DNA of 64,000 bases from Bordetella hinzii LMG 13501 (GCF_001548475.1 NZ_LRUJ01000008.1:103947-167946), one strand, 5' to 3'; shown: positions 1 through 10,831, counted from the first letter of the stretch. Notes: generated from the sequence alone by a model not told the origin. Program-made: numbers and translations.

Positions 1-9
1 GGCTGCTGC

Positions 10-1038
10 TTATTTCTTGCGGTTGGCGATGGACTTCTCGGCCATGTTGACGAGGTCTTCGCCGATCTGTTTTTTCCACTTGTCGTAGACGGCCTTGGTG
101 GCGGCCACGAAAGCGGCGTGCTGGCCGGCATCCAGGCTGGTGACCGTCACGCCATGTCCCTCGATCTCCTTGAGCAGGGAGGGGTCCTCGGGCGTGACGC
201 CCTTGCGGGCGATGACGATCTGTTGCTTGGCCGAATCCAGCGCCGCCTGGCGCACGATCTCGCGGTCTTTTTCGCTCCATGAGTTCCAGACGTCGCGGTT
301 GACCACGTAGATGAGCGGGTCGGCCACGTAGTTCCACAGCGTCAGGTATTTTTGGCCCACAGTGTAGAGCTTGGAGCCGGTATAAATCGACAGGGGGTTT
401 TCCTGACCATCCACCGCGCCGCTGGCCAGCGCCGGCTGGGCGTCGGCCCAGCTCATCTGGGTGGGATTGGCGCCCAGGGCCGTGAAGGTGTCGATGTACA
501 GCGGCGAACCCACCACGCGCAGCTTCATGCCCTTCATGTCGGCCGGCGTCTTGATCTCGCGCTTGGAGTTTGAGAGCTGGCGGTAGCCGTTCTCACCCCA
601 GGCCAGCGGCACGACGCCCGCCTTGTCGATGTACTTGAACATCTCCTTGCCCACCTCGCCTTGGACCAGCGCGTCGATGGCGGCGTAGTCCGGCATCAGG
701 AAGGGCAGGGAGAACAGGTTGAGCTGCTTGACCTGGGGCGACCAGTTGATGGTCGAGCCCACGGCCATGTCGATCACGCCCTGGCGGATGGCCGTGAATT
801 CGCGGGTCTGGTCGCCCTGCACGAGCGAGGTGCCCGGATACACCTTGATGTTGATGCGGCCCTGGGTGCGTTCGCGCACCAGGTTGGCCCAGATCTCGGC
901 GCCCTGGCCCCAGGGGAAGGTGGTGCCCACCACGATGGACAGCTTGTATTCCGGCTTGTAGGTCTGCGCCTGGGCCTGGGGCAGGGCCAGGGTGGTGGCA
1001 GCCAGCAGGGCCGCGCCGAACAGTCTGGATAGCTTCAT
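10..1038 (-). CDS. dctP: TRAP transporter substrate-binding protein (DctP family)
   Basis: 342 aa periplasmic receptor of a tripartite ATP-independent transporter, which captures an organic acid and hands it to the DctQM membrane complex. Seen: an N-terminal signal peptide ending near AQAQ (residues 1-25), then a DctP-type fold with conserved stretches such as PADMKGMKLRVVGSP and GAVDGQENPL, the Arg-containing ligand-site region typical of the family. Normal family length. It is the last gene of the leftward dctQ-dctM-dctP operon and starts 42 nt after the dctM stop. The ligand cannot be read from sequence; C4-dicarboxylates or related acids are usual. Family call is firm. Confidence 0.93.
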   Translation of the reverse strand: MKLSRLFGAALLAATTLALPQAQAQTYKPEYKLSIVVGTTFPWGQGAEIWANLVRERTQGRINIKVYPGTSLVQGDQTREFTAIRQGVIDMAVGSTINWSPQVKQLNLFSLPFLMPDYAAIDALVQGEVGKEMFKYIDKAGVVPLAWGENGYRQLSNSKREIKTPADMKGMKLRVVGSPLYIDTFTALGANPTQMSWADAQPALASGAVDGQENPLSIYTGSKLYTVGQKYLTLWNYVADPLIYVVNRDVWNSWSEKDREIVRQAALDSAKQQIVIARKGVTPEDPSLLKEIEGHGVTVTSLDAGQHAAFVAATKAVYDKWKKQIGEDLVNMAEKSIANRKK

Positions 1039-1080
1039 GGTGTCTCCTCCGTTTGTGCTTGCTTTGTTATGGGGCGGGGC

Positions 1081-2379
1081 CTAATAGCCCAGCCGATGCG
1101 GCAACCAGAGTGCCAGTTGCGGATAGGCCAGCACCGCGATCAGCACGACCATCATCCCGGCCAGCAGCCACAGCACCCAGGGCACGGTCGATTCCATGGG
1201 CACGCGCGCGATGCGGCAGGACACCATGAGGTTGACGGCCAGCGGCGGCGTGAACTGCCCCAGCGCCACCTTCAGGGTCAGGATGACGCCAAACCATACC
1301 GGGTCCCAGCCGTAGGCATTGGCGATGGGCATGAGCAGCGGCACGAAGATCAGGAAGATGGAAATGCCGTCCAGGAACATGCCCACCGTCATCAGCAGCA
1401 CGATCAAGAGCGCCAGCACGCCGTACTCGCCCAGGCCGGAATTGACGATGGCATGGGTGATGGGATCGATGACGCTCAGGGTGGACAGGGCCCAGGCGAA
1501 GATGCCGGCCAGCGTGACCACCATCATGATGACCGCCGACAGCTCGGCGGCCTCGCGCAGAATGGGAAACAGATCGCGGACCTTGATCGTGCGGTGCACG
1601 CACATGCCCACGAACAGGCCATAGAAGACCGCGACCACGGCCGCTTCGGTCGGCGTGAACCAGCCCATGCGCATGCCGCCCAGGATGAGGACGGGCGCGG
1701 CCAGGCCCCAGAGCGCTTCGCGCAGGCTGGCCCAGAAGGGCGGCCGGGGCAGCTTGGCCTCCAGGTGGCCCATGCCATGTTTGCGCGCCATCCACACGGC
1801 CGGGACGATGAGCGCGAAGCCGGCCAGGATGCCGGGCACCATGCCGGCGGCGAACAGCGCGGGCACCGAAGCCTGGGGCACCAGCACCGAATAGATGATG
1901 AAGGCCACCGACGGCGGGATGAGGATGTCGGTGGCCGCGCCGGCCGCGACCACGGCGGCCGAATACGGCTTGGGATAGCCGGCGCGCGACATGGCGGCGA
2001 TCATGACCGCGCCCACGGCGGCCGCGCAGGCCGGGCCCGACCCGGAGATCCCGCCCAGGAACATCGCCACGAAGATCGAGATCAGGGGCAGCATGCCCGG
2101 GCCCCGCCCGACGATGGCGGTGGCGAAATCCACCAGCCGCTTGGCCACGCCCGAGCGGTCGAAAATCGAGCCGACCAGCACGAACATGGGGATGGCCAGC
2201 AGGGGATACTTGGCCAGGCCGGCGTAGAAGTTCTGCGGCACGGCCAGCAGGCCGAACCAGCTGACGTCGGCATTGGACAGCGCGATGGCGGCCGTGCCGG
2301 CCAGGCCTAGCGCCACGCCCACGGGCACGCCGATGACCATCAGGCCGATGAAGACGAGAAACAGCAGCGTGGCGATCAT
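1081..2379 (-). CDS. dctM: TRAP transporter large permease (DctM)
   Basis: 432 aa inner-membrane protein with about 12 hydrophobic segments, the sodium-coupled transport channel of the TRAP system. I chose the ATG at 2379 (MIATLLFLVF) over a longer reading because the extension is not hydrophobic and because ATG at 2379 overlaps the dctQ stop by 4 nt (ATGA), the usual arrangement. Motifs such as GGISGSGPACAAAVGAVM and PTEAAVVAVFYGL are typical of DctM. It is translationally coupled to dctQ and followed by dctP. Confidence 0.94.
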   Translation of the reverse strand: MIATLLFLVFIGLMVIGVPVGVALGLAGTAAIALSNADVSWFGLLAVPQNFYAGLAKYPLLAIPMFVLVGSIFDRSGVAKRLVDFATAIVGRGPGMLPLISIFVAMFLGGISGSGPACAAAVGAVMIAAMSRAGYPKPYSAAVVAAGAATDILIPPSVAFIIYSVLVPQASVPALFAAGMVPGILAGFALIVPAVWMARKHGMGHLEAKLPRPPFWASLREALWGLAAPVLILGGMRMGWFTPTEAAVVAVFYGLFVGMCVHRTIKVRDLFPILREAAELSAVIMMVVTLAGIFAWALSTLSVIDPITHAIVNSGLGEYGVLALLIVLLMTVGMFLDGISIFLIFVPLLMPIANAYGWDPVWFGVILTLKVALGQFTPPLAVNLMVSCRIARVPMESTVPWVLWLLAGMMVVLIAVLAYPQLALWLPHRLGY

Positions 2380-2909
2380 TCCCCGGCCTCCGGTCGGCGG
2401 CGCGCCAGGCGGATCAGCGATCCCAGCACGCGCAAGGTGATGCCGGCCGAGAAAATGGGCAGCCAGATGGAGTACCACCAAGTTGGCACGCCGATGGCGG
2501 GCGAGGTTTCCTCGAAGCGGAACTCGTCGTAGACCAGGCGGGTCGACAGCACGGTAAGCAGGGCAAAGAAAGCCAGCACGCAGACGTTGGCGATCAGGCC
2601 CAGGATGCGCTGGCGTCGTGGCGTGCCGTTATCGGCGATGATCTCGATACGGATGTGGTGATTGCGCACAAAGGCCAGGCTGCCGCCGGCCATGGTCAGC
2701 ACGATCAGCAGGAAAACGGAGATTTCCTCGGTCCAGGCGAATGACTGGTCGGTCAGGTAGCGGACCACGACATTGCCGAAGGTGATCAGGGCCAGGGCGG
2801 CCAGCAGGATCACGGCCAGCCAGTCCTCGATGGCAAGAGGAACTTTGACCGGGGGATCGGTTTCCGTGGGGATGATCGGTTCGAGCGGCTCTTCTTGGGG
2901 GCGTTGCAT
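2376..2909 (-). CDS. dctQ: TRAP transporter small permease (DctQ)
   Basis: 177 aa, with about four membrane segments, the small membrane subunit that bridges receptor and DctM. The ATG at 2909 (MQRPQEEPLEP) is preferred. An in-frame upstream extension to 3131 is rich in Arg, Cys and Pro, is not hydrophobic and lies in the intergenic promoter region. A conserved W-T-E-E motif (FAWTEEISVF) is visible in the second helix region. First gene of the dctQMP operon, divergent from purL. Confidence 0.9.
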   Translation of the reverse strand: MQRPQEEPLEPIIPTETDPPVKVPLAIEDWLAVILLAALALITFGNVVVRYLTDQSFAWTEEISVFLLIVLTMAGGSLAFVRNHHIRIEIIADNGTPRRQRILGLIANVCVLAFFALLTVLSTRLVYDEFRFEETSPAIGVPTWWYSIWLPIFSAGITLRVLGSLIRLARRRPEAGE

Positions 2910-3288
2910 CACGAACTGCGGCAAAGGCTGATGAACAGCTCTGATAGGTGGGGGGAGGCTGCATCCTACCGTCGGGAAATCGTCGCATGTCTTCGTGTTT
3001 TCCCGTGGTGCGGGGCGATTGCAACATGTTGCACGGCAGCAATTTGGGCTTACATGGGGCTGAAACTCGCGGCAACGGCGGTGGCATGCGTCATGGGGAG
3101 GTCCGGCCCGGCGGAATATGCTGCGTCGCAATAGGGGGGCGCCCGCCTTTTTGGATGATTTTGTAACAACTGAGGCCGGCCGGCGCTTCGCGCGGGAAAT
3201 CCGCTTCCTTGGGGTTTGGTCCGGGTTTACCCCGCCAAGCAGGTAAAATCACGTTTTGTTCCTCTTTCTTCCCTACGGCGCCCGCATC
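2910..3288. promoter_or_regulatory. Divergent dctQ / purL intergenic region
   Basis: 379 bp with no convincing gene. It must hold promoters for both directions. On the + strand a TAAAAT box at 3244-3249 could be the purL -10, with no good -35 at 17 bp. No purine operator was recognised. The stretch 2980-3090 is less GC-rich than its surroundings. Nothing else could be supported. Confidence 0.4.
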
Positions 3289-6200
3289 GTGTCCCTTGTC
3301 CAGCATCTGCCCGGTTCCTCCGTCCTGTCCTCGTTTCGCCGTGAGCGGCTTCTCGCGCAACTGAAAAAGGCCGGTCTGCCGGTGGCGGACGTATCCGCCC
3401 GCTACGAACATTTCGTGCAAACCGACAAGGCCTTGTCCGCCGAGCAGCAGGCCCACCTCGTCCAACTGCTGGATTACGGCACGCCGGTCGCCGGCGAGCC
3501 CGCCGCCAAGAGCCTGGCGCTGCTGGTCATCCCGCGCCTGGGCACGATTTCGCCCTGGGCGAGCAAGGCCACCGACATCGCGCACAACTGTGGCCTGGAC
3601 AGCGTGCACCGCATCGAGCGCGGCGTGCGCTACTTCATCACGCCCGAGCGCGGCCTGCTGGGCAGCAAGTCCTTCGACGCCGACATGCTGGCGCGCGCGG
3701 CCGACTGCCTGCATGACCGCATGACCGAGACCGTGGTGCAGGGCGATTTCGACGGCCAGGCGCTGTTCACGCCGCTGGCCGGCAAGCCCATGCGCACCGT
3801 GGCCGTCAAGGCCGAGGGGCGCGCCGCGCTGGAAGCGGCCAACACAAGCCTGGGCCTGGCCCTGTCCGACGACGAGATCGATTACCTGGCCAAGGCTTTC
3901 GGCGACCTGGACCGCGACCCCACCGACGTGGAGCTGATGATGTTCGCGCAGGCCAACAGCGAGCACTGCCGCCACAAGATCTTCAACGCCGAGTGGGTCA
4001 TCGACGGCCAGGCGCAGCCCAATACGCTGTTCGGCATGATCCGCGCCACGCACAAGGCCCAACCCGAGGGCACGGTGGTGGCCTATTCGGACAACGCGGC
4101 CATCATGGAAGGCGGCCCCGCGCAGCGTTTCCAGGCCGGCGTGCCGGGCGTGGCCGGCCAGGGCGCCGAGGCCGCGCGCTATGTGCGCCGCGACACCGTC
4201 GTGCACACGCTGATGAAGGTAGAGACGCACAACCACCCGACCGCCATCGCGCCCTTCCCGGGCGCGGCGACCGGCGCCGGCGGCGAGATCCGCGACGAGG
4301 GCGCCACCGGGCGCGGCTCCAAGCCCAAGGCCGGCCTGACCGGCTTCACGGTCTCGCACCTGCGCTTTGACGATGCGCTGCAGCCCTGGGAGGCCGATCA
4401 TCACGGCCTGCCGGACCGCATCGCCTCGCCGCTGTCCATCATGATCGACGGGCCCATTGGCGGCGCGGCGTTCAACAATGAATTCGGCCGGCCCAATCTG
4501 CTGGGCTATTTCCGCAGTTTCGAGCAGACCGCCGGCGGCACGCGCTGGGGCTATCACAAGCCCATCATGATCGCGGGCGGCCTGGGCAGCATCGACGCCG
4601 GCCTGACGCACAAGGATCCGCTGCCGCCGGGCGCCTTGCTGGTGCAGCTGGGCGGGCCGGGCTTTCGCATCGGCATGGGCGGCGGCGCCGCCTCCAGCAT
4701 GAGCGTGGGCAGCAACTCGGCCGAGCTGGATTTCGATTCCGTGCAGCGCGGCAACCCCGAGCTGGAGCGCCGCGCCCAGGAAGTCATCGACCGCTGCTGG
4801 CAGCAGGGCGAGGCCAATCCCATCCTGGCCATCCACGACGTGGGCGCCGGCGGCCTGTCCAATGCCTTCCCCGAACTGGTCAATGACGCCGGCCGCGGCG
4901 CGATCTTCGACCTCAAGCGCGTGCCGCTGGAGGAGTCCGGCCTGTCGCCGGCCGAGATCTGGAGCAATGAATCGCAGGAGCGCTATGTGCTGGCCATCCT
5001 GCCGCAGGACCTGGCGCGCTTCGAGGCCATCGCCCAGCGCGAACGCTGTCCGTATGCAGTCGTTGGCGTGGCGACCGAAGAGCGCCAGCTGCGCGTGGTC
5101 GACGGCGAGGGCCTGCCCGGGCTGGACACCGTGCGCGCGCAGGGCGCCGGCGAAGTCCGTCCGGTCGATGTGCCTATCGACGTGATCCTCGGCAAGCCGC
5201 CTCGCATGACGCGCGATGTGCAGCGCCTGCCGGGCGTATCGGCGCCGCTGGACCTGGCCGGCATCGAGCTGACCGAAGCCGCCTATCGCGTGTTGCGCCA
5301 CCCCACCGTGGCCAACAAGAGTTTCCTCATCACCATCGGCGACCGCACCGTGGGCGGCCTGTCCAGCCGCGACCAGATGGTCGGGCCGTGGCAGATCCCG
5401 GTGGCCGACGCCGCCGTGACGCTGGCCGATTACGAGGGCTTCCGCGGCGAAGCCATGTCCATGGGCGAGCGCACGCCGCTGGCCATGCTGGATGCGCCGG
5501 CCTCGGGCCGCATGGCCGTGGCCGAGGCGCTCACCAACCTGGTCTCGGCCGATGTGGCGCGCCTGGAGGACATCAAGCTGTCGGCCAACTGGATGGCCGC
5601 CTGCGGCGTGCCAGGCCAGGACGCGGCGCTGTATGACACCGTCTCGGCCGTGAGCGAGCTGTGCCAGGCCGTGGGCCTGTCGATTCCGGTGGGCAAGGAC
5701 TCGCTGTCCATGAAGACCACCTGGACCGAGGATGGCCAGGCGCGCCAGGTCGTCGCGCCCGTGTCGCTCATCGTGACCGCCTTCTCGCCCGTGGGCGACG
5801 TGCGCGCCAGCCTCACGCCGCAGCTGCGCGGCGATGCCGGCGACAGCGTGCTGATCTTCATCGACCTGGGCCGCGGACGCCACCGCATGGGGGGCTCCAT
5901 CCTGGCGCAGGTCTACAACCAGGTCGGCGAGACGGTGCCCGATATCGACCAGCCGCAGGATCTGCGCGCCTTCTTCGTGACCATCCGCACCCTGGCCGAG
6001 GCCGGCACCATCCTGGCGTATCACGACCGCTCCGATGGCGGCCTGTTCGCCACCGTGGCCGAAATGGCGTTTGCCGGCCGCACCGGCGTGTCGATCAACC
6101 TCGACATGCTGACCTTCGATCCGCAGTCGGCCGATTGGGGCGACTACAAGATCCGTCCGGAACAGGTGGCCGTCCAGCGCGACGAGCTTACGCTCAAGGC

Positions 6201-7338
6201 CCTGTTCTCCGAGGAAGCCGGCGCCGTCATCCAGGTGCCGGCCTCGGAGCGCGACGCCGTCATGCAGGTGCTGCGCGGCGCGGGCCTGTCGGCGCACTCG
6301 CATGTCATCGGCGGGCTGAACGCCAGCGACGAGATCGAATTCTTCCGCGACGGCAAGAAGATCTGGAGCCAGCCGCGCGCCGAACTGGGCCGCGCCTGGA
6401 GCGAGGTCAGCTACCGCATCATGGCGCGCCGGGACAACCCGGCCTGCGCCCAGGCCGAGCTCGATGTCTGGAACGACACCACCGATCCCGGCCTGTCGCC
6501 GCGCGTGGCCTTCGACCCGCAGGAAGACGTGGCCGCGCCCTTCATCGCCACCGGCAAGCGTCCGCGCGTGGCCATCCTGCGCGAGCAGGGCTGCAACAGC
6601 CAGGTGGAAATGGCCTGGGCCTTCGACACCTCGGGCTTCGAGGCCGTGGACGTGCACATGACCGACCTGCTGTCGGGCCGCATCGACCTGGCCGGCATGC
6701 AGGGCCTGGTGGCCGTGGGCGGCTTCAGCTACGGCGACGTGCTGGGCGCCGGCGAAGGCTGGGCGCGCACGATCCGCTTCAACAGCAAGCTGTCGGATCA
6801 GTTTGCCGCCTACTTTGCCCGCCCCGACACCTTCGCCCTGGGCGTGTGCAACGGCTGCCAGATGATGGCCGCCCTGGCGCCCATGATCCCCGGCGCCGAA
6901 TTCTGGCCGCGTTTTACGCGCAACCAGTCCGAGAAGTACGAAGCCCGCCTGTCGCTGGTGGAGGTGCAGGCCTCGCCCTCCATCTTCTTTGCCGGCATGG
7001 AAGGCGCGCGCATCCCGGTGGCCGTGGCGCATGGCGAAGGCTATGCCGACTTCTCGCAGCAGGGCGATGCCGGCCGCGTGCTGGCCGCGGCGCGCTATAT
7101 CGACAACCGCGGCGCGCCCACCGAAGCCTATCCCTTCAACCCCAATGGCAGCCCGCAAGGCCTGACCTCGGTGACCACGGCCGACGGCCGCTTCACCGTG
7201 CTGATGCCGCACCCGGAGCGCGTGACCCGCAATGTCATGATGTCCTGGGCGCCGGCGCAATGGGGCGAGAAGGACAGCGGCGGCATCTATACGCCGTGGA
7301 TGCGTTTCTTCCGCAATGCGCGGGTGTGGCTGGGCTGA
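3289..7338 (+). CDS. purL: Phosphoribosylformylglycinamidine synthase
   Basis: 1349 aa single-chain PurL: FGAR + ATP + glutamine to FGAM, fourth step of purine synthesis, in the cytoplasm. The GTG at 3289 ([10 protein letters not shown] follows) is preferred over an in-frame TTG at 3256 because it gives the family N-terminus. N-terminal PurS-like and linker domains are followed by two AIRS-type synthetase halves (for example [20 protein letters not shown]) and a C-terminal class I glutamine amidotransferase with Cys1187 in [10 protein letters not shown] and His1308/Glu1310 in MPHPERV. The triad is intact. Monocistronic, with a strong terminator just after the stop. Confidence 0.98.
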   Translation: MSLVQHLPGSSVLSSFRRERLLAQLKKAGLPVADVSARYEHFVQTDKALSAEQQAHLVQLLDYGTPVAGEPAAKSLALLVIPRLGTISPWASKATDIAHNCGLDSVHRIERGVRYFITPERGLLGSKSFDADMLARAADCLHDRMTETVVQGDFDGQALFTPLAGKPMRTVAVKAEGRAALEAANTSLGLALSDDEIDYLAKAFGDLDRDPTDVELMMFAQANSEHCRHKIFNAEWVIDGQAQPNTLFGMIRATHKAQPEGTVVAYSDNAAIMEGGPAQRFQAGVPGVAGQGAEAARYVRRDTVVHTLMKVETHNHPTAIAPFPGAATGAGGEIRDEGATGRGSKPKAGLTGFTVSHLRFDDALQPWEADHHGLPDRIASPLSIMIDGPIGGAAFNNEFGRPNLLGYFRSFEQTAGGTRWGYHKPIMIAGGLGSIDAGLTHKDPLPPGALLVQLGGPGFRIGMGGGAASSMSVGSNSAELDFDSVQRGNPELERRAQEVIDRCWQQGEANPILAIHDVGAGGLSNAFPELVNDAGRGAIFDLKRVPLEESGLSPAEIWSNESQERYVLAILPQDLARFEAIAQRERCPYAVVGVATEERQLRVVDGEGLPGLDTVRAQGAGEVRPVDVPIDVILGKPPRMTRDVQRLPGVSAPLDLAGIELTEAAYRVLRHPTVANKSFLITIGDRTVGGLSSRDQMVGPWQIPVADAAVTLADYEGFRGEAMSMGERTPLAMLDAPASGRMAVAEALTNLVSADVARLEDIKLSANWMAACGVPGQDAALYDTVSAVSELCQAVGLSIPVGKDSLSMKTTWTEDGQARQVVAPVSLIVTAFSPVGDVRASLTPQLRGDAGDSVLIFIDLGRGRHRMGGSILAQVYNQVGETVPDIDQPQDLRAFFVTIRTLAEAGTILAYHDRSDGGLFATVAEMAFAGRTGVSINLDMLTFDPQSADWGDYKIRPEQVAVQRDELTLKALFSEEAGAVIQVPASERDAVMQVLRGAGLSAHSHVIGGLNASDEIEFFRDGKKIWSQPRAELGRAWSEVSYRIMARRDNPACAQAELDVWNDTTDPGLSPRVAFDPQEDVAAPFIATGKRPRVAILREQGCNSQVEMAWAFDTSGFEAVDVHMTDLLSGRIDLAGMQGLVAVGGFSYGDVLGAGEGWARTIRFNSKLSDQFAAYFARPDTFALGVCNGCQMMAALAPMIPGAEFWPRFTRNQSEKYEARLSLVEVQASPSIFFAGMEGARIPVAVAHGEGYADFSQQGDAGRVLAAARYIDNRGAPTEAYPFNPNGSPQGLTSVTTADGRFTVLMPHPERVTRNVMMSWAPAQWGEKDSGGIYTPWMRFFRNARVWLG

Positions 7339-7359
7339 TCCGCCCAGCCGTCTCGCGGC

Positions 7360-7394
7360 AACCCCGGGCAGCTTGCGTTGCCCGGGGTTTTTTT
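7360..7394 (+). terminator. Rho-independent terminator of purL
   Basis: An 11-bp perfect stem, AACCCCGGGCA (7360-7370) with TGCCCGGGGTT (7379-7389), has an 8-nt loop and is followed by a run of T to 7394. It lies 21 nt after the purL stop. Confidence 0.92.
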
Positions 7395-7486
7395 ATGGGT
7401 GGCGGGAGCCTGGGGGACGGAAGCGGCGGGCGGAGGGATTGAGGCATAAAATACGGCTTTCGCCGCTCCCGACAGGAGAACCGCCC

Positions 7487-8959
7487 ATGAACGCCCGTGT
7501 ACCCGACGATGCCCTGCCACCCACCCTGGATCCGAAAGCCTTGCAGGCCTTCGTCGATGAAAAGTGGGATACGGAGATCATCCCGGCGCTGACCGATTAC
7601 ATCGCCATCCCGGCCAAGAGCCCGGCTTTTGATGCCGACTGGGAAAAGAACGCCTATATCGAGCGCGTGGTGCGCGACGCCGCGCAATGGGTCGAGGCGC
7701 AGAAGGTTGCCGGCATGACGCTGGAGGTGGTGCGCCTGCCGGGCCGCACGCCGGTCATCTTTTTCGACGTGCCGGCCACGCGCAAGGACAACGGCGATAC
7801 GGTGCTGCTCTATGGCCACCTGGACAAGCAGCCGGAGTTCTCGGGCTGGCGCTCGGACCTGGGGCCCTGGACGCCCAAGTATGAAAACGGCAAGCTCTAC
7901 GGCCGCGGCGGCGCCGATGACGGCTACGCCATCTACGCATCGCTGACCGCCATCATGGCCCTGGACAAGCAGGGCGTGCCGCGTCCGCGTTGCGTGGGTA
8001 TCGTCGAGACCTGTGAGGAGTCGGGCAGCTACGATCTGCTGCCCTATGTGGATGCGCTGCGCGACCGCCTGGGCAATGTGGCCCTGGTGGTCTGCCTGGA
8101 TTCGGGCGCGGGCAACTATGACCAGCTGTGGATGACGACGTCGCTGCGCGGCATGGTGGCCGGCACGCTTGAGGTGCAGGTGCTTGACGAGGGCGTGCAC
8201 TCGGGCGACTCCAGCGGCGTGGTGCCGTCGAGTTTCCGTATCCTGCGCCACTTGCTGGACCGCCTGGAGGACAGCGGCACGGGCCGCCTGCTGCCGCAGA
8301 GCCTGCATTGCGAAATCCCCGCCGACCGCCTTGAACAGGTCAAGGCCACGGCGCAGATCCTGGGCGACGAAGTGTGGCGCCGCTTCCCCTGGAGCTGCGG
8401 CGCCGAGGCGGGCTTTGTGCTGCCCATGACCACGCAGCCCGAAGAGGCCCTGCTCAACCGCACCTGGCGCCCGACCTTGTCGGTGACCGGCGCCGAGGGC
8501 CTGCCGCCCTTGTCCAGCGCCGGCAATGTGCTGCGCCCGCGCACGGCTTTCAAGCTGTCGCTGCGCCTGCCGCCGCTGGTCGACGCGGTGGCCGCCTCGC
8601 AGGAGATCAAGTCGCTGCTGGAGGCCGATTCGCCCTATAACGCCAAGGTCATCTTCCATGCCAACGAGGGAGCGGCCACCGGCTGGAACGCGCCGTCCAC
8701 GGCGGACTGGCTGTCCAAGGCGCTGGACGCCGCTTCGCAGGACTACTATGGCGCGCCTTGCGGCTATATCGGCCAGGGCGGCACCATCCCGCTCATGAGC
8801 ATGCTGCAAAAGGGCTTTCCCAAGGCGCAGTTCATGGTGTGCGGCGTGCTGGGCCCCAAGTCCAATGCGCACGGCCCGAACGAGTTCCTGCATGTGCCCT
8901 ATGGCAAGAAGCTGACGGCCGCGGTGGCGCAGACCATGGCCGCCATGCCCCTGGCCTGA
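7487..8959 (+). CDS. M20-family zinc peptidase / dipeptidase
   Basis: 490 aa metallo-peptidase of the M20 family (CPG2/CNDP type), probably a cytoplasmic di- or tripeptidase. Metal-site motifs are in order: YGHLDKQPE (His and Asp), GRGGADDGY (bridging Asp), ETCEESGSYD (catalytic and metal Glu), and a late His in KSNAHGPNEF. The lid domain lies between. ATG at 7487 follows GACAGGAGAA at a good distance; a longer in-frame reading crosses the purL terminator and is rejected. A TAAAAT box at 7447-7452 is a plausible -10. Followed 7 nt later by the DUF1415 gene, so probably one transcript. Substrate not predictable. Confidence 0.93.
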   Translation: MNARVPDDALPPTLDPKALQAFVDEKWDTEIIPALTDYIAIPAKSPAFDADWEKNAYIERVVRDAAQWVEAQKVAGMTLEVVRLPGRTPVIFFDVPATRKDNGDTVLLYGHLDKQPEFSGWRSDLGPWTPKYENGKLYGRGGADDGYAIYASLTAIMALDKQGVPRPRCVGIVETCEESGSYDLLPYVDALRDRLGNVALVVCLDSGAGNYDQLWMTTSLRGMVAGTLEVQVLDEGVHSGDSSGVVPSSFRILRHLLDRLEDSGTGRLLPQSLHCEIPADRLEQVKATAQILGDEVWRRFPWSCGAEAGFVLPMTTQPEEALLNRTWRPTLSVTGAEGLPPLSSAGNVLRPRTAFKLSLRLPPLVDAVAASQEIKSLLEADSPYNAKVIFHANEGAATGWNAPSTADWLSKALDAASQDYYGAPCGYIGQGGTIPLMSMLQKGFPKAQFMVCGVLGPKSNAHGPNEFLHVPYGKKLTAAVAQTMAAMPLA

Positions 8960-8966
8960 GGTTCGC

Positions 8967-9542
8967 ATGATTCTGCAATCTTCCGCCGCCCAGTCCGTCG
9001 CCGACGAGGTCCGCCGCTGGGTGGACCGGGCGGTCATCGGGTTGAACCTCTGTCCTTTCGCCAAGGCCGTGCAGATCAAGGGCCAGGTGCGTTATGCCGT
9101 GAGCGACGCCACTGACGCCGAAGGCGTGCTGCAGGACCTCGAATCCGAGCTCATGCTGCTGTCCGAGGCCGATCCCGAGGCCATCGATACGACGCTGCTC
9201 ATCCTGCCCGAGGCCTTGCCGGACTTCTATGATTTCAATGATTTCGAGGAGTTGTCGGAGCGGCTGCTCAAGCGCATGCGGCTGGTGGGCGAACTGCAGG
9301 TCGCCACCTTCCATCCGCAGTTCCAGTTCGCCGGGACCGGGCCGGACGATATCGAGAACTACACCAACCGGTCGCCTTATCCCATCCTGCATCTGCTGCG
9401 CGAAGACAGCATAGACCGGGCGGTCGAGGCCTTTCCGGACGCCGCCGACATCTACGAGAAGAACATCGACACGCTGCGCGAGCTGGGCCACGAGGGCTGG
9501 CAGCGCCTGATGGACGGGGCGCCCGGCAAGGACGGGCGCTGA
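8967..9542 (+). CDS. DUF1415 family protein
   Basis: 191 aa cytoplasmic protein recognised as DUF1415 by its N-terminal VIGLNLCPFA motif and the segment LPDFYDFNDF followed by ATFHPQFQFAG. The single conserved Cys in LCPFA and the His in FHPQFQF suggest a metal or catalytic site, but no function is established that I know of. The start lies 7 nt after the peptidase stop, so the two genes are probably co-transcribed. It ends 9 nt before the convergent gene at 9552. Confidence 0.9.
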   Translation: MILQSSAAQSVADEVRRWVDRAVIGLNLCPFAKAVQIKGQVRYAVSDATDAEGVLQDLESELMLLSEADPEAIDTTLLILPEALPDFYDFNDFEELSERLLKRMRLVGELQVATFHPQFQFAGTGPDDIENYTNRSPYPILHLLREDSIDRAVEAFPDAADIYEKNIDTLRELGHEGWQRLMDGAPGKDGR

Positions 9543-9551
9543 GACGGCGCG

Positions 9552-9992
9552 TCAGGGCGAGAGGATGGCCGCGCGCTGGTCGCCGCGGCGCTTGATCAGG
9601 GCCTGGTACTGGCCCAGCCTTTCCTCGCGCGCGGCGGCCATGTCGGCGCGGCAGGAGGTCAGCGCGATCTCGCCCCAGGTCAGGCGCCAGGCATCGTTGT
9701 CGCGGCCGGCCATGTCGGCATAGACGGCGCAATCGGCCTCGACGAAATTCACCCATTTGGCCTGGTCGCTGGCCAGGCTGTCGGCCTCGTCGTCGGCCAG
9801 CTTGCTGCGCAGGGCTTCGTAGCGTGCCTGCATGGCGGCCTGGCGTTCGGCCAGCGCGGCCTGGGCGCAGACCAGGGCCTGGTAGCTTTCTTCGGTCAGC
9901 GGTGCGCCGCAATCACCGGCCCGGGCGGACAGGCTGGCCAGGCAGATGGCGGCGGCGGTCAGCGGCACGGCGGCGCGCAGGAGCATTGTCAT
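9552..9992 (-). CDS. Secreted lysozyme-inhibitor-like (LprI/DUF1311-type) protein
   Basis: 146 aa with a signal peptide ending near SARAG (about residue 26). The mature part is a charged helical domain with Cys residues (DCGAPL, LVCAQ, ADCAVY, TSCRAD) spaced as in DUF1311/LprI-like periplasmic proteins. Such domains are linked to lysozyme inhibition in some bacteria, but function here is inference. It overlaps the upstream methyltransferase gene by 4 nt (9989-9992), so the two are translationally coupled. No paralogue nearby. Confidence 0.72.
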   Translation of the reverse strand: MTMLLRAAVPLTAAAICLASLSARAGDCGAPLTEESYQALVCAQAALAERQAAMQARYEALRSKLADDEADSLASDQAKWVNFVEADCAVYADMAGRDNDAWRLTWGEIALTSCRADMAAAREERLGQYQALIKRRGDQRAAILSP

Positions 9993-10831
9993 GGCGTGAG
10001 GTCGGCGGGGACGGTGAACCGCTCGCGCAATTGCGGCAGGCCCACACGGTCGAGGATCTCATTGAGGCGCTGCGCGGCCTTGCGGCGCGGGCGGTCGGCC
10101 TTGTGCTGCGCGATGATGAGCTCGTTTTTCATGGAGTGCTCCCAGCCCACCAGCTCGGTCACGCTGACCTGGTAGCCATGGGCCTCCAGCTGCAGGCAGC
10201 GCAGCACATTGGTGAGCTGGCTGCCGAATTCCCGGGTGTGCAGGGGATGGCGCCAGAGTTCGGCCATGGGGTCGCCCAGGGCCGCCGCCTTGTGCTGGCG
10301 CAGGGCCGCGGCCACCTCGGCCTGGCAACAGGGCACCAGCACGATATGATCGGCGCGCTTGGTCAAGGCGAAGCGGATGGCGTCGTCGGTGGCGGTGTCG
10401 CAGGCGTGCAGCGCGGTGACGACATCGACGGTCGCGGGCAGAAGCGGCGAGACGATGGATTCGGCCACCGACAGGTTGAGAAAGGACATGCCCGTGAAGC
10501 CGGCACGGCGCGCCAGGTCCTGGGAGCTCTGCACCAGGGCTTCGCGCGTCTCGATGCCGTAGATGTGCGAGTCGTCGGCCTGCTGCTTGAAATACAAGTC
10601 GTAGAGGATGAAGCCCAGGTAGGACTTGCCTGCGCCGTGATCGGCCAGCGTGACGCGGCCGCGGCGCGACTTGACCTCGGCCAGCAGGGGTTCGATGAAC
10701 TGGAACAGATGGTAGACCTGCTTGAGCTTGCGCCGGCTGTCCTGGTTCATCTTGCCGTCGCGGGTCAGGATGTGCAGGGCCTTGAGCAGTTCGACCGACT
10801 GGTCGGGGCGGATATCGTAAGTCTTGGACAT
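9989..10831 (-). CDS. SAM-dependent methyltransferase (Methyltransf_32-like)
   Basis: 280 aa Rossmann methyltransferase. Seen: a helical N-terminal segment, a SAM motif I-like LADHGAGKSYLGF, a later ALHACDTATDDAI segment and LVPCCQAEV, the pattern of the PF13679 family, some of whose members act on RNA. Start taken at ATG 10831 (MSKTYDIRPD); the nine-residue in-frame extension (MAAAPPVSP) lacks a better ribosome site. Substrate unknown. It heads a two-gene leftward unit with the DUF1311-like gene, and its promoter must lie between 10832 and the hairpin at 10898. Confidence 0.8.
   Translation of the reverse strand: MSKTYDIRPDQSVELLKALHILTRDGKMNQDSRRKLKQVYHLFQFIEPLLAEVKSRRGRVTLADHGAGKSYLGFILYDLYFKQQADDSHIYGIETREALVQSSQDLARRAGFTGMSFLNLSVAESIVSPLLPATVDVVTALHACDTATDDAIRFALTKRADHIVLVPCCQAEVAAALRQHKAAALGDPMAELWRHPLHTREFGSQLTNVLRCLQLEAHGYQVSVTELVGWEHSMKNELIIAQHKADRPRRKAAQRLNEILDRVGLPQLRERFTVPADLTP

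Noticed and set aside
3091..7260. A 1389-codon open frame antisense to purL
   Set aside because: It is a shadow of the GC-rich purL codons, has low-complexity His/Arg/Gly/Ala composition and no domain. purL is certain.
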